From positions 2,533,872 to 2,597,871 of the forward strand of contig JAKJHU010000056.1 in assembly GCA_022316685.1 (NCBI GenBank): DNA of 64,000 nt. Direction: 5' to 3'. This stretch comes from Progne subis subis (lineage: Eukaryota; Chordata; Aves; Passeriformes; Hirundinidae). The translations under genes and the position numbers were made by a program. Each line of letters opens with the position of its first letter. Positions within the stretch are counted from its first letter, which is position 1. The notes under the pieces were generated by a model that saw only the letters and a list, made by a program, of their open reading frames with translations, was not told where the DNA came from and ran no database searches. Shown here piece after piece: positions 51,934 through 64,000 of the stretch.

Positions 51934-54900
51934 AGATTTAAATGTAGCTTCTACTGGTTTGATTTAATCCAAAATATTATCAGCCTCTAAGTGGTTTCAC
52001 TTTGCAATAAAAGCTGACATTGGTGAAAGCAAATTAAGTTTACATGGGTTCAATTATCACCATGGAGCAGATGTAGCCTTACTCTGAAATGAGGATGGAG
52101 GAGCAGTCTGCAGACTTTCAGACTGCAGACTCAAGATGCACGGCTGAACTCAGCATTGCAGCTCCTTCTGATCCCTCTGCAACAGGCAATACAATTCTTT
52201 CCCTCCCTCATCTGAGTGTGAACTCTTTGCAGCTTAAAATGTCTCAGAGTGCTCAGAAATACAGTTTTGGTAAAAACATTCAGCAAATTCCCCTACCGGA
52301 CAAAAGATGCTTGGAAACTGTCACTTACACTAGATTCTCCTGTAATTATATGTAACATTTTTTTGGTTTTTAACCAGATCTGAAACTGTATTTCCAAAAC
52401 ATTTATTTCCGAAAATACTTGGGTTTATGAGTTTCCTAACAAGAACACCCGTCTGCAAATCCCATGTACATCCCTGCTCCCCATTGCTGCTTCACCTGGG
52501 TGCCCCTACTCAATGCCAGGAAAAAGCTTGGGATCTGGAGTTTCAGCTGGTACCCAGTGACCTGATGAATGGTTATGTGATGGTCATGTTGCACAAATGG
52601 GCTCTTAGTAGCTGACTCCGATGTCAGGCCCTGGTAGCAATGGGAATTTAGCTGTGAACTTGGAGTAGGCAGAGAGAGGATTGCATTAGCTTTCTGCTGA
52701 GATGAAGCAATGGCTTAAAAGTACTGCTGCAAAGGCATCTTATCTCTCTGGCTAAAAAAGCAGCTGCAATTTCCTAGAAATTTTTAAGCTGTGACATGCC
52801 AGGAAGCGTCAGGGCAGCTGTTTCAAAGATCACTGTAAATAGGTTTCTCCCCACACAGTCTAGAGATGACAAGGCACTTCCATCATGTCACAGCGTAGTG
52901 GGAACTTTACAGAATAATTCAAAATCACAAATATTTACAAAATTACAAAATAATAGTCAAAAGCTCATTTCACCCTGTTCCCCGCTTTGATAGGAGCCCT
53001 GCTGTTTCTTCCAGACGGTAAGTTGGCCTCTTGCCCAGACCATATATCTCTTATGACAGGCTCCTTAAGGACCAAATCTAAATGGAAGCCAAAAGAAATA
53101 TATCTTACTAAGTGACACTAGGGTAACTTTCTGAATTTGATTCTGAGCCCATTTTAACTGCTTTTGCATGGATACATCTCTGCTGGCTTTAACTGCATTA
53201 ATCCAGATTTGTACTGATGCAAGCAGAGAGCCCCAGTGCCTTTGACATTGGTACAAAAACAAGTTTCAAAAAATGCTGAAGCTGCAGGCAGTGACCCAGG
53301 CAGTATTTTAACAATTGCATTCACATCTGGCCTCTGGAAGATTCCTCAGTTGTTTGTCTGCCTCATTATTAGCAGAGCCAAACCTTGGGTGAGGGGGGAG
53401 CAGTCACGATCTCTTACACCTCGTAGTTGCTAAGAAAGTTTTAGGAACAACTCACACCAAACTCACTGACCACAGAATAATCTTCTGCAGCCTTGACTGC
53501 CCCTGCTTCTGACACAGCTGCCACAAGAATTGCACAGCTCTTCCAGGAGTCTGAGAAGGGCAGGGAAGGTCTTAGATGGGCGTATTTGGTGGTGGGAGTA
53601 TATAGTACAATTCCAAGGGATGTCAAAGCTTCTGCCCCCCTCTGTGCCTCTGCCAGAGTGTGTTTAGAGCCAGTGCTGTTCTTCATTTTCTCCACCAAAT
53701 ATGAGAGTGATCCTTGGTAAAGAGAAGGACACCAGGGTGAACATTCAGCCCACCATGAAGTTTACAAAGCATCTCCAAAGCTTGAACTGCTCAGCTGTAA
53801 TAGCTCAAGTTGGATTTGTAGAGAAAATATTCTCACCTATTCATTTTTGGCACTTCATGCTCTTTCATGCATTTCTCACCTCACAAGATACGTGGCTTTG
53901 CCTTCTCAGATACTCTCACTCTTAGGACTGGATTTTACTTCTGCCTGATTTAACATAGGTTTGCTCAGGGAAAGTGTGCTTTAACAACCTCCACCTCTCT
54001 TGTGTGAGTTTGGGCCCACCAGTGGTCACAGTCTGTCTCTCGTGTTCCTCTTGGGCTGAACAGAACTGGGACAGCAGCAGCATCGTTGGGCCCACAGTGC
54101 CAGTGCCTGGCAAGATCCTATGGCAATCAGCGGCATAATCCAAATGCAAAACACAGACAGCGACTGCTGTTGTATTGAGGAGGGACATAAAGGAAGCCTG
54201 ATGCCAGGATTACAAATCATGTGTCAGGATGTCACCTCACTCCTTGATCTCTCAGTGAATCTGTGATCTCTCAGTGAATAAATCTTTCTTTGTGTCTGCT
54301 CTCCTTTTTATCTCCCCCCTGAGTTCCCAGTAGTGTTCATCCCACTCTTGTTTTGGAAAGGCACCCTAACTGGAGAGATTGCAATTTAGCTGGTCTGTAA
54401 CTGTCTGTTTCCATTCATTCCTGAGGTTTTCCAGCTGCCCACGAAAACAATGCACTGATACACCCTGTGCGGACTTGAACCACCTCCAGAACAAAGGGTT
54501 AGGTGGCGCTGGGAGATTCGGGGAGTGTTCTTTGTCCTGGAAAGTGGAGCAGATACTGACATGACACGATCAGAAAGATGCTGGTGAAGGAGTAATCTGC
54601 TGATATCCCAACCCCAAGTTCACACATGGCCCAGCACCAGACTTTGGGCTCAAGCATGCAGCTCCTTGCTGAGCAAGTGTCAGGAGTACCAAACTCAGGC
54701 ATCTAAGCGCTGGGAGGAAAAACAAACTGAATTCCAAGGGGGGCTGATGCTGCACTTTCACAGATGTAGAGTAGACAGATTTCATCAGAAAGGTTGTAAT
54801 ATTTAATTTTCCAGTTAAAGACACTCCCTCTCCTTTTATCTTCCCTTCCTTTTCACAAAGAGGCATAAAGTGAGTAATAAAAATTGCTAACAGCAAAACT

Positions 54901-57900
54901 TCATGATTTATACCACCAGATCTCAGACAGAACTCCCTGATGAGTTTGAGGGAACAGCCTGATTAAACATTGATGCCACAATATGGTCTGTCTTAGCAAC
55001 AACACTCACAAGTGAAATTCATCGAGGATATAAACCGTGACATTTAAAATGCCTGTTGGGTTAAACTTGACCAAAAAAAAATAATAATACTGGTTGTGCG
55101 TGACTCTGGAAAATAAAGGCAACTGCCATGCCACTTTATGGAATATTGTGTGTGAATCACTGAAGCTATTAAGTCTTCTGCTGCCTCTTTCCTGGTCTCA
55201 AGAGGTTAACTTCTTCCCAGAGCCATTCCCTGGGGGAAAATAAGAACCACGTGTGTGTGCCACAGAGCAGTGTCTGGTCTGGGGATGCGGGTGATCTGGA
55301 TTTTGTGTTGTTTGCCTGAGAGACCCACTGGAGAGAATAATGAGGGGGTTCAAAAAAGGAATATTCTTCCTGCCAGAAGTGGTCGTTTAACTAGACCTTC
55401 ACTTATTTGTTGGGGGAGATTACTCACAGGGTCACCTGGCAAAAATGACTGGAAGTTAGGAAAGAAAGGGCCTCCTGCCAGCTACTTAAGAGAAAGAGAA
55501 ATGGAGAAGAAACGAGATAAAGAACAGGGAGTTGTCTGCAGGGAAAGGGACATTTTGTGACTCAGAGAAGAAGCCAAGAACTAAGGCTATAAAGGGTGAG
55601 AGAGAGAGAGCCCTGGACTCCTTAGTAGGCTTGGTGCTATATTCTGGTGGCATTCAAGAATAAATTGGCAGAGAGAAAAGTTACAGGAACTTACACACGG
55701 CTTGTGAAGCGCTTGCAGCAGAGGTGAAGCTCTGGAAAAGGGTGAGCAAAAAGCACCAGAGTGCAGTTGGGCTCAGCCCTGGTTCTGGAGGTGTAGGGCA
55801 GCTGAGCTCCCTCATTCCACCCCTGAAGGGGGACAAAGAGAGCCTGTGCTGGGAAACCAAGGCCAGGAGGCTCAGCCACATCATTCATGGGTTGTTGGTT
55901 GTCTACGGCAGCCGAAGGGGTGCTTTGGGAAGCTGCTTCTGAGATACCCCCATAAATCTCAGCCTGCACTGTTGTCCCACCAGGGACCTTCTGGGGGTCT
56001 GAGGCGGGGTGGACTCACACAGAACTTGCCCTTGATCATGCCAACAAAGGAAGTGTCGCAAGGCAGCAGCGATGCACCCACTGAGATCCAAGGACAAAGG
56101 AAGTACACAGACCCAGCACCATTCCCTGCTGTTTACACCGCTTCAACAAAACATCTGCTCACCCAGAATAAAATCCCTCTCCTGTTCTAAGCAGATCAGT
56201 TCCCCCTGAAACAGCAATAGGAGCTGCTGCATCTGCTCACACCATGGCCAGTCTTCAGCCCCAGGAGGTTGAGGCCTTGGTTCAAGCAGGCTGAGCTGCC
56301 TGCTTTATCTTACAGTCTCCTGTGAATAACTTTTCTTATTACACCTCTTTACACAAGCACCAAACCCCAAGCAGGCAGAAAAGCTGTCCAAAATCCAGAA
56401 GAATTATGACAGAGGCTCCAAGATCACGGGGTTTTGGAAAGGTTATTCATTTAGCAAAGAAGGAACTGTGCAAATCAGACTCTCTGGCAGCATGTGTGTG
56501 ATGATAATCATGCTGATTAAGTGTTTGAGCCTTGGGATGTGCTGGGAAAGGCACTAGGACCTAGGAAATAACCATCCCCTGCTTTTGGAAGGCAGCTGAG
56601 GGCTCTTCCTGTTCTGCTCTGTGAGTGATCCATCTCCTCTCACAGATCTGTTCATTTTGGATGCAACTGCTCAAAATATGCATTACTTATGGTAATAAGT
56701 AATGGTCATGCAGATATATATATACAAAGGGGACCAGCAGTTGTGCTGTTAACCCTTGGGTTCCCTGCTGGCTGAGCCATGAAATGAGGAAAAGATTCAG
56801 AGCCCAGCTCTACAACTGACTTCAATTAACTCAAATCAGTTGCATTAGCTAAGGTTATTAACTTTGGGAATATACTTTTCCTCTTTCCACTCTAAATTTG
56901 CTTTGGTATCCATTACTTTTTGTTAACGAGGAAGGTGCTTTCTACTCTGATTTTTGTGTTGGTGAAGGAAAAGAGAAGCTGATTACACAAATGGCCCTAA
57001 TTCACTTCCAGACTTAAATCTGACATACTGTTTTCATCTAATCAGCACTCTACAAGGATGTCAGCAAATATCTGATGTTTAAGGCATGGAGATGGATTCT
57101 CAGGGAGTTGCAAAGGCACGGAAGTGACAGAAGAAAAGAATTAGGACAGAGGAAATGCTATTTACCTCGGTCGGCTGTTCTGGGACTTTCCTCCACCCCT
57201 TGTCCAAGCATGAATTTCACAACTAAACCACTGAAAAGATAAAAACAATAGCTACTTTCCAGAGGCACTACTGAAATATGCAGCCTTGGAGCGCTTGAAC
57301 AGGAAGGGAAATGTGAAGAGTGACTTTTAACCATCTAGGAACATGTGCACGCTGTGGGCCAGCTATTCAGCTGCGGGAAATTGGTGCAGTCATGCTAAAT
57401 AAATGTGATTGAACTATCTGGCTTGCTTGATGAGCCAGCTCTGCACAGGGCTCCTAAAGCAGCCCGTGTCCCTCTGGGACAGTGTGCAGGAGCCAAAGCA
57501 CAGCTCTGGGCCTGTCCTAATTCACACTAATTGCAGTGACTGCCTTCAGTGCTGGGCAATTCCTGTGCTGCCGGGAATCAGAGCGTCCCTGGCACTGCTG
57601 CACCCAGCAGAATGCAAGAGCAGCAAAGGACTGGCACTGACAACTCCTGACACAGTTCTGGGTCTTTTTCACACAAGCTAAAATGCTCTGCTGTGTCTTT
57701 CAAGGGGTGATTTGAGCCTAAATGGAAAAAATCACTGATTTGAATGTTTTCATTATTGTTGTTGTTACTATAATTCATGTTATTGTTATTCTGCTTTGCT
57801 TGGGAGGTGCTGGGGAAGGAACAACTCCTGCAATAAATCAGTGCACGCTTTGAGGAGCTGGTAATCTCTGTCCTCCCCTGGAGCTTCCATCATCTTGACT

Positions 57901-58512
57901 GCAAGTTCATGCTGAGGAGTCAAATACCAAATTAAAAGAAAAAGAAAAAAACAAAATAACAAATAAAGAACTAGAACAAGGGAAACTCTGTCTGGTACTT
58001 CTTTCCAGCCAAAGAACCCTTTAATAGCAAACTGTTAGACAAATCCCAGGCCTGGGGGGTTGTTACAGATTTTGGACTCATACCAGAATTTTTTTGTGTG
58101 TGCTTCCAAACCTGTATTGTCTGAATGCAGCTGAAAAGAAGAATCATTCAGTATAAGCAGAAGTATTTCCAGTGTTGTGGAAGCCCTTGGTTCTGATGAG
58201 GTGTGCAATGTTTAATTGTCAAGGGAGCTGACTATTAAATATCGTTTATTAATAGATTTTAAGAAGAGACATCTGAAACCCTTGAAATGCTGATTGTCAA
58301 CTCTACAGAAAGACCTGAACACAAATGATAAATTCCAGAAGTCAAAGTGGTGCTTGTCTGGGCTTTTTCCTCTCTTTTTAGTAGAGAAATGACAAATGAA
58401 TCTGGCCCCAACCCTCAGTGAAAAAAAAGAGGCTCTATTATTTTCAGAAAAATCATTTCGAAGGGCAAGTCAATAATAGCAGGACTCACACAAAATAAAA
58501 CCTTTGAAATCC

Positions 58513-58554
58513 TATTATTATTATTATTATTATTATACTACTACTATTATTATT
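58513..58554. repeat. (ATT)n / (ACT)n microsatellite
   Basis: About nine ATT units, three ACT-type units, then three more ATT units in an uninterrupted trinucleotide register. Confidence 0.95.
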
Positions 58555-59004
58555 GGTTCATATGACTCAAATGTTATTGTTTTTTTCTTGCATTACCAGC
58601 CAAGAAAACCAAAGACAGCCATATAAAGTTTTGCAAATCTCAGCAGTTTTGATTCTCACTTACATTGCTGGAGCAGCTGTTGCTCTCACAGTTTAGCAGA
58701 TCAGCTCTGTGTGTGGAGTGGCCCACACTGGGCTTTGTCTTCCTGAAAACTTGATTTAAGGGCAGGATTTATGTACAGCCTGCCCTGCAGAGCTAAAGGA
58801 AGCTCACAGAGTTACGTGTGTTCCCGTGTTGGTGGGGGCTCAGCTGTGTGCTTGGTACCTTATGGCTTCTGTAGCACTGGTTCATGTGCATGTAAGGGAC
58901 TGGCTTTAGTGGTGGCCAGCTTCAGCAGAGCATGCAAGGAGGAGAGGTCTGTCCCATGAACAGTGTTTTGCTATTTCTCTCTAAGCTGTTGGAAACCAAC
59001 AGCA

Positions 59005-59005
<1 letters not shown>

Positions 59006-59051
<46 letters not shown>
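59006..59051 (+). repeat. A46 homopolymer
   Basis: Forty-six consecutive A, followed by GAAAAGGTAAGG. The length is far above other A tracts in the window. It could be a slippage expansion or the tail of a retrocopy; the sequence before it (about 58740-59005) is not recognised and no target-site duplication was found by eye. Confidence 0.95.
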
Positions 59052-59053
<2 letters not shown>

Positions 59054-60302
59054 AAAGGTAAGGTCAGCTGAAACCACAGAGTTTTGCCCATCTGTGAGTC
59101 AGAATCATTCACCCACCTCTTCATCACCACAATCACAGGGCAGCAACGTCAAAGCTTTAACAGCACCTCTCCCAAAACATGAACAAACCTGTGCTGACCA
59201 TGAACCTTGCCAGGTGTCTTGCAGGGAAGGAGTTGCACTGCTCGCTTACCCCATCGCAGATGATGAGCAGCGCTGGTGGCCACCAAGAAATACTAACATC
59301 AGAAAAGAGCTTAGTTTATATCACGCTAAACAAACTGAGTGGCAGCATACCAGAACTGCTGCAATGAGTTAACCAAATATTTTTAAAATTGCATTTTTTC
59401 CCATGGAGTAGCAAGGACTAATCCTTCACCATCCCAAACTCCCTAGCAGGAGCACATGAAGCCATTCTGACTGAGAGGCAGCATTCAGTGCTTTTTGGAC
59501 TGTGTGAGTGCAGGTGTGAATGCCTACAGGACTTGTGGATTTACTGCAATCCACTGGAGATCATCACATTCAAAGAAGGAATTTACATTAACAATTTCTG
59601 TACAATTTCATGTGTACTTCACGGACAATTTGACTAAATACACTGGAACATTCCTCCATATGTTCACATGCTTAAACCAGGACAGCTTGACTTGATTACA
59701 AACTGTCTCATTCTGAATCATGTAAAGATGGTCAGTTGTCCATGGAAAACCTGCTTACACCCACTTGCTCTTTCTTCAGTGCTCCCGTTGCCTCATGGAA
59801 AACTAATATTTGTTTTATTTCTGACTTTTTCCACTTTTTTCCACATGTATTTGCTTTCTGTCGCAGCCACCTCTAAATATGGGAACAGCTCAAATTGTGT
59901 GGGATGCTATTGCACAGTCCTCTGCTGACTGAAAGGTGACTCTTGGAAGAAAAAATGGACACCCAACTACATGAGCCCAAACCACTGAAGGTTGGTTTAA
60001 CTGAGTTTAACCTCTCCAATAAACCAGATTATTTAAAATTAAAGCCCCAAACAATGTTGATGATGCTGACCACATTACGCAGATATTATCTGGTTCAGGA
60101 GTTGTTAACTATATCAGATTTACTGCTGGACAAGAGTTTGAGCCCATGAGTAGTAGAAATTTCAAGGCCAAATGTGTTTTCACCCAAGTTAATTTTCCTT
60201 TGACTTCAATACAACATTGAAGAAAATGTGTAAAGAAAAGAAAGTGAAAACCAAACTAAATGAAGCACAGGAGCCAGAATATCTATCAATGGTCCCGAGT
60301 AT

Positions 60303-60600
60303 TGTAGAATCACAGAGTGGGTGAGGTTGGAAGGAATCACTGGAGGTCCTCTGGTCCAACCTTCCTGCTCTAGCAGGGTCCTCTGTAACACATTATTCAG
60401 GACTGTATCCAAAGACCTTTTGAATATCTCCGGGGACAGAGGCTCCACATCCTCTCCACATCCTCTCTTCTCACACATCCTCTCCTCATCGTCTCCACAT
60501 CCTCTCCTCTCACACATCCTCTCCTCATCCTCTCCACATCCTCTCCTCTCCACAACCTCTTCCAGAGCCCAGTCACTGTGCTCTCTCCAGGTCTTTACCC
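60303..60600 (-). mobile_element. CR1 LINE fragment with internal minisatellite
   Basis: The plus strand starts TGTAGAATCACAGAGTGGGT, followed by GAGGTTGGAAGGAATCACTGG and TCCTCTGGTCCAACCTTCCT, a minus-strand CR1 3' end. Inside the element, 60441-60560 has expanded into a repeat of about 39 bp. Confidence 0.85.
60441..60560. repeat. About 39-bp minisatellite within CR1
   Basis: Units built from CACATCCTCTCCTCTC and CACACATCCTCTCCTCATC words repeat about 2.5 times with few differences. The 39-bp period keeps a minus-strand frame open as a 13-residue repeat, which is not evidence of a gene. Confidence 0.85.
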
Positions 60601-61560
60601 TGCCATTGCTTAGGCTTTAACAATGACCAGGGCTCTCCTCCTGGTGCCAGACTTTGGAGAGACCTTTTGAAGCTCTTCATTTCCTTTCTGCACTCAGTCA
60701 AAGAGGTCACTGTTGAGCCAGACTTTCTACTTAAAGAAGTAATAAAACAGCTCTAGCAGACACCCAGGAGTGAATTCATTTCTGCCAGGCCCAGAGAGGT
60801 GTCTCTGGAGGAAAAGAGAAAAAAGCACAGGAAGGTGTGAGCGTGGGGCAGCCTCAAAGCAGGATAACACCTCTTTGATTCCCCAGAGAAGGAAGGTGGC
60901 TGTGCAGCCCTTTTGCCTCTGCAAGCAGTGAGGAGAGATTCATTTGAACATGACAATATCACACGTGCCAGCAGTGGATGAGTAGGCAGTTTCCTCCTTA
61001 CCTTCACTATATGTACATGTACCAAGTAGTATAGCAAGGCAAAAGCACTGCAGTTCCTCAGATATCTTCCAAGGATTCCTTTGAAAGAGATATTCCATCA
61101 AATTTGCACATTATCCAGCTACAAAGAAAGGACATTCGTGTGTGCAGGCATTCTGGCAGGAGCTATTTGCTTTGGGGCCAGATGTAATTCAAAGTTATTC
61201 TGAATATTACACTGCAGCAGCTTAGCCAAGCACAGTAATGCTGATTATTAGGGTTTTCCTGGTTTTCCAGATGGAGCTGATTTCATTTAGTTCTCTCTCT
61301 TGTAATTAATAACTTGTCCCTTTTGTTCGTTTTGAATCTTTGTTTCATCTTTAGCATTTTGTGGAATAGTTTCCAATTTCCTTAATCCATTGCTTGCCTT
61401 GGTTCACAGAGCAGAGCTCGTTCAGCCATACAGTTTAATGATGTGCAGCTCAAACCTCTGCTGCACAATCCTCACATCGAGCTGGCATTTTTGTCATTTA
61501 TATTTTATACGCTATAAACTCACAAATCATACCATTTCATACTGGAACAATCTCAATAAT

Positions 61561-61592
61561 CTCTCTCTCTCTCTCTCTTTTTTTTTTTTTTT
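61561..61592. repeat. (CT)9 followed by T tract
   Basis: Nine CT dinucleotides run straight into about fifteen T, then AGGGG. It resembles a splice acceptor in composition, but the following sequence is not a recognised exon. Confidence 0.9.
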
Positions 61593-64000
61593 AGGGGAAA
61601 AAAACCACCAACGAGACACTAGCAAGCATATGGGATCTGTACTGTTCTGTCCTTTAAACAAGTGCAGATTTAGCAAGGAGGGGGAGGGAAAAGGAAGAGA
61701 ACGAGAGCCACGTTCCCCTGCTGCCAACGCAATGCATGTTCCTGCAGCATCAGTGTTTGGATTAGGCCCATGGCCGCCCATCTTAGGTTTCAAATTAGCA
61801 GAAAATAGATGGAATTCAATTCCCTGCTGCCAGTTTTTAGTGAGATTAGGCTCGTGCACACAGGAATTTTTTAAATAGCCTTCACATGGGACCTGCTCTT
61901 CACATTGAGAGTGTGCTCATAAATGGGATATCAGATGTCAATAAATGATGAATGTTTACTCTGTAGGCATATTACAGACTTGTGTAAAATGTGCTATAGG
62001 TAGCTAAACACTCGCTGGTTACAAACAGGGTTCCACACAACGGCACAGATCAACCAGACTGCGTTTTTTGTGCTTTTAACTCCTAGCACAAGGCATGGCT
62101 CAGTCTAGGACTGGGATGCTAAGTATACTTCCACCATTTAAGCAGCAAATATTAATCTACTAGAGCATGTAAACAAATAATTAGTTTGAAGTGTGTGGAT
62201 GAAGTGGGCTTGCACACAGTGGCTGGATGCTGGAGTCAGCCTGTACAGCTGTGTGTACGTGCACAGTCCCACGCTTCCACTGGGGACGGGCAGGGATGTC
62301 GGTGGGTCCCTCAAACGCTGCTCTGCACGGAGGGCACTTGGACCACTGACCACTGGGAGCCATACAGCAGAATATCTGTGATGTCACAGCTCTGACCCCA
62401 ACATCAGTGGGACAGTCACCTCCCCTGGCTGTGTGCACAGTGTCGAGAAACCCAGATGTGCGGGTGTCTGGGCTGTTGCTCCCAGGGGAATGTGGGTGGA
62501 TGGTTGTTCTCTCTTCTCTTTTGTCCTCCAAATACTTGGAGCATCTGGGACTCCAGTTATTGTGTATTTTAAAGCCTTTGTTTCTTTATCCTTCATGCTG
62601 CACTGTGACACTGAATGTGTTTCAAATGAATGAAAAGCCTCCTTTAAAGCTCATGGGAATTCAATGCTTGTCTTTCTCTGGGACCACTTTGGGGGTTTTT
62701 TAACAGATTAATGTCCAGCAGGTCAAGAGAGCACTGCATATGACTGAATATTAACTTCTGATAGAGTGCATTTTGCTCAAGAGCCGATTACATTTTTCAT
62801 AAGGCAAGAGCAATGCTAATCCTGGAAGGGCTCCTCAAATCTTTCATAAGCTGCATCTAATTAAAAGAAAATTAAATAAGCAAGAGTTGATGCACGAGAT
62901 GTACATTTGTGCATCCCACTCGATGAATGAATCATTTCCCTGCCTTCTCTGACACAGAAATACCTTGCAACCTATTAAAGATCTTAAATATTTTTACAGC
63001 TCTAATGGACCACGTCACCACAAGCCACTGAAGGACATGGCCACTGAAGTCTAGAGCTGAGCTGGTGTAACTGTAAGTGCTTCTGTGATGATTTTCATGG
63101 AGGATACATCCAGACAACAGGCTGTCTACAAGAGGACATGATTGTCTGTATCACTGCTAAGGCAGACATCACCCAAACTGCTGTTAAATTCAAAAGGTGG
63201 AAATTTTTATTTTGCATTTCCATAACCCCTCTTAACACATATACAGCGTAAGTGCAGCCAGGGCAAATCTCAATTGATGCAACTCTACCGTGGGTGTCAC
63301 TTCCTCACAGGAACAGCTCATGTACTCACGTAGGCCCAGTTGTTACCAGTCACCCCAGCCCCGGTACTGGTACCAGGGAGCCAAGATCCAAGTGGAAGAT
63401 GAATAACGAGGTGGGTGAGTGTGAGTTGGTGGAATGGCAGGCGGATCCAGTGTCAGACTGGGATGCAGCACAGGACCAAGCAGCCCCTGGCACCGAGCAC
63501 AGTCCTGCTCCTCCCCATCGCTCGGGGAAGGGCAGGTTCCCATTGCAGACCAGCCCCGAAGGCACACACGCCTCACACTCCAGCGCTGGGGGCCTGTCAG
63601 CCTCACTCCTGTCCCTTCAGAGGGCTGGGGCTGGGGTTAGATCAGCAGCCTTCCCACTGGATTAACACAGAGCTTTGCAGCTCTGCCGGCACCATGCCTG
63701 CGCCTGTCAGGATCTATCAGACAGCCAAGGCTTAACAGCTAATAGAGTAACAGAGTGAAGAGAATAAAATTACCCCTTTCTGAAATAGCCAGAAACACCC
63801 TAGCTAATGCTGAACAAAGTTTATGATTTTACAGAAGGGAGGCTACTGCACTCTTGGGGGCTGCATGCCAGGGGATGTGCCCAGGCTGCAGTGGACGGTC
63901 CATAGCTGAAGGGCAGAGTGGTTCCCATCCCAACTGCTAGCCATGGAATGGGGTTCAGGAGCATCCCAAAACAACTAGGATGGACCAGGAACACTGAAGG

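Larger units (their letters stand above)
48981..64000. other. Gene-poor region to the right of WDR86
   Basis: Fifteen kilobases with no coding exon I can support. CRYGN follows WDR86 in human, but no gamma-crystallin-like reading was recognised on either strand, so if present it lies further right. The region holds the tandem repeats and the CR1 listed separately. AT-rich blocks with many TAAT/ATTA cores (about 56815-56945, 61725-61880, 62770-62940) could be regulatory, but that is only an impression of composition. Confidence 0.5.

Noticed and set aside
58932..59372. 146-codon frame with a poly-lysine block
   Set aside because: It is created by reading through the A46 homopolymer, and the flanks do not look coding.
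60206..60553. Minus-strand frame with a 13-residue RRGCGEDEERMCE-type repeat
   Set aside because: It is the translation of the 39-bp repeat inside a CR1 element.
48981..64000. CRYGN, the next gene after WDR86 in human
   Set aside because: I looked for gamma-crystallin Greek-key words on the minus strand and saw none. The gene may lie beyond the window.

Overview
The window is vertebrate nuclear DNA, most likely from a bird. Its protein-coding genes are split by GT-AG introns, CpG islands mark two promoters, and the only recognisable interspersed repeats are CR1-type LINE fragments with the avian 3' signature (ATTCTATGATTC). The introns are compact. There are no operons, CRISPR arrays or prokaryotic signals. 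Gene order (NUB1 on +, WDR86 on - and convergent with it) matches the human 7q36 neighbourhood as I remember it.

Layout. (1) 1-6.9 kb: a two-exon + strand gene whose product resembles the poorly studied vertebrate family C9orf152. Exon 1 ends at 1317 and exon 2 starts at 6021. The splice phases agree and both family-conserved ends are present, but the reading frame shifts by +1 inside exon 2. (2) 6.9-10.1 kb: intergenic, ending in two CR1 fragments in opposite orientation. (3) 10.1-24.3 kb: NUB1 (NEDD8 ultimate buster 1). It has a CpG-island promoter, a non-coding first exon and 14 coding exons that join without a break into a 611-residue protein with a ubiquitin-like domain and three UBA domains. 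(4) 24.3-26.4 kb: the short gap between the convergent 3' ends of NUB1 and WDR86, holding one unexplained exon-like open frame. (5) 26.4-47.6 kb: WDR86 on the - strand, six coding exons, 398 residues, eight WD motifs, and a glutamate run not in the human protein as I recall it. Its start lies in a 1.5 kb CpG island (47.4-49.0 kb). (6) 49-64 kb: gene-poor sequence with tandem repeats (11 x 18 bp, 2 x 41 bp, a 46-bp A tract, ATT repeats) and one CR1 carrying an internal 39-bp repeat. I found no coding gene there.

Functionally, NUB1 is a known adaptor that delivers NEDD8 and FAT10 conjugates to the proteasome. WDR86 is a beta-propeller protein of unknown role, and the C9orf152-like product has no established function. 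The genes are neighbours, and nothing in the sequence suggests a shared pathway. All exon coordinates were derived by eye from reading-frame continuity, splice consensus and remembered family sequence; no alignment was run.
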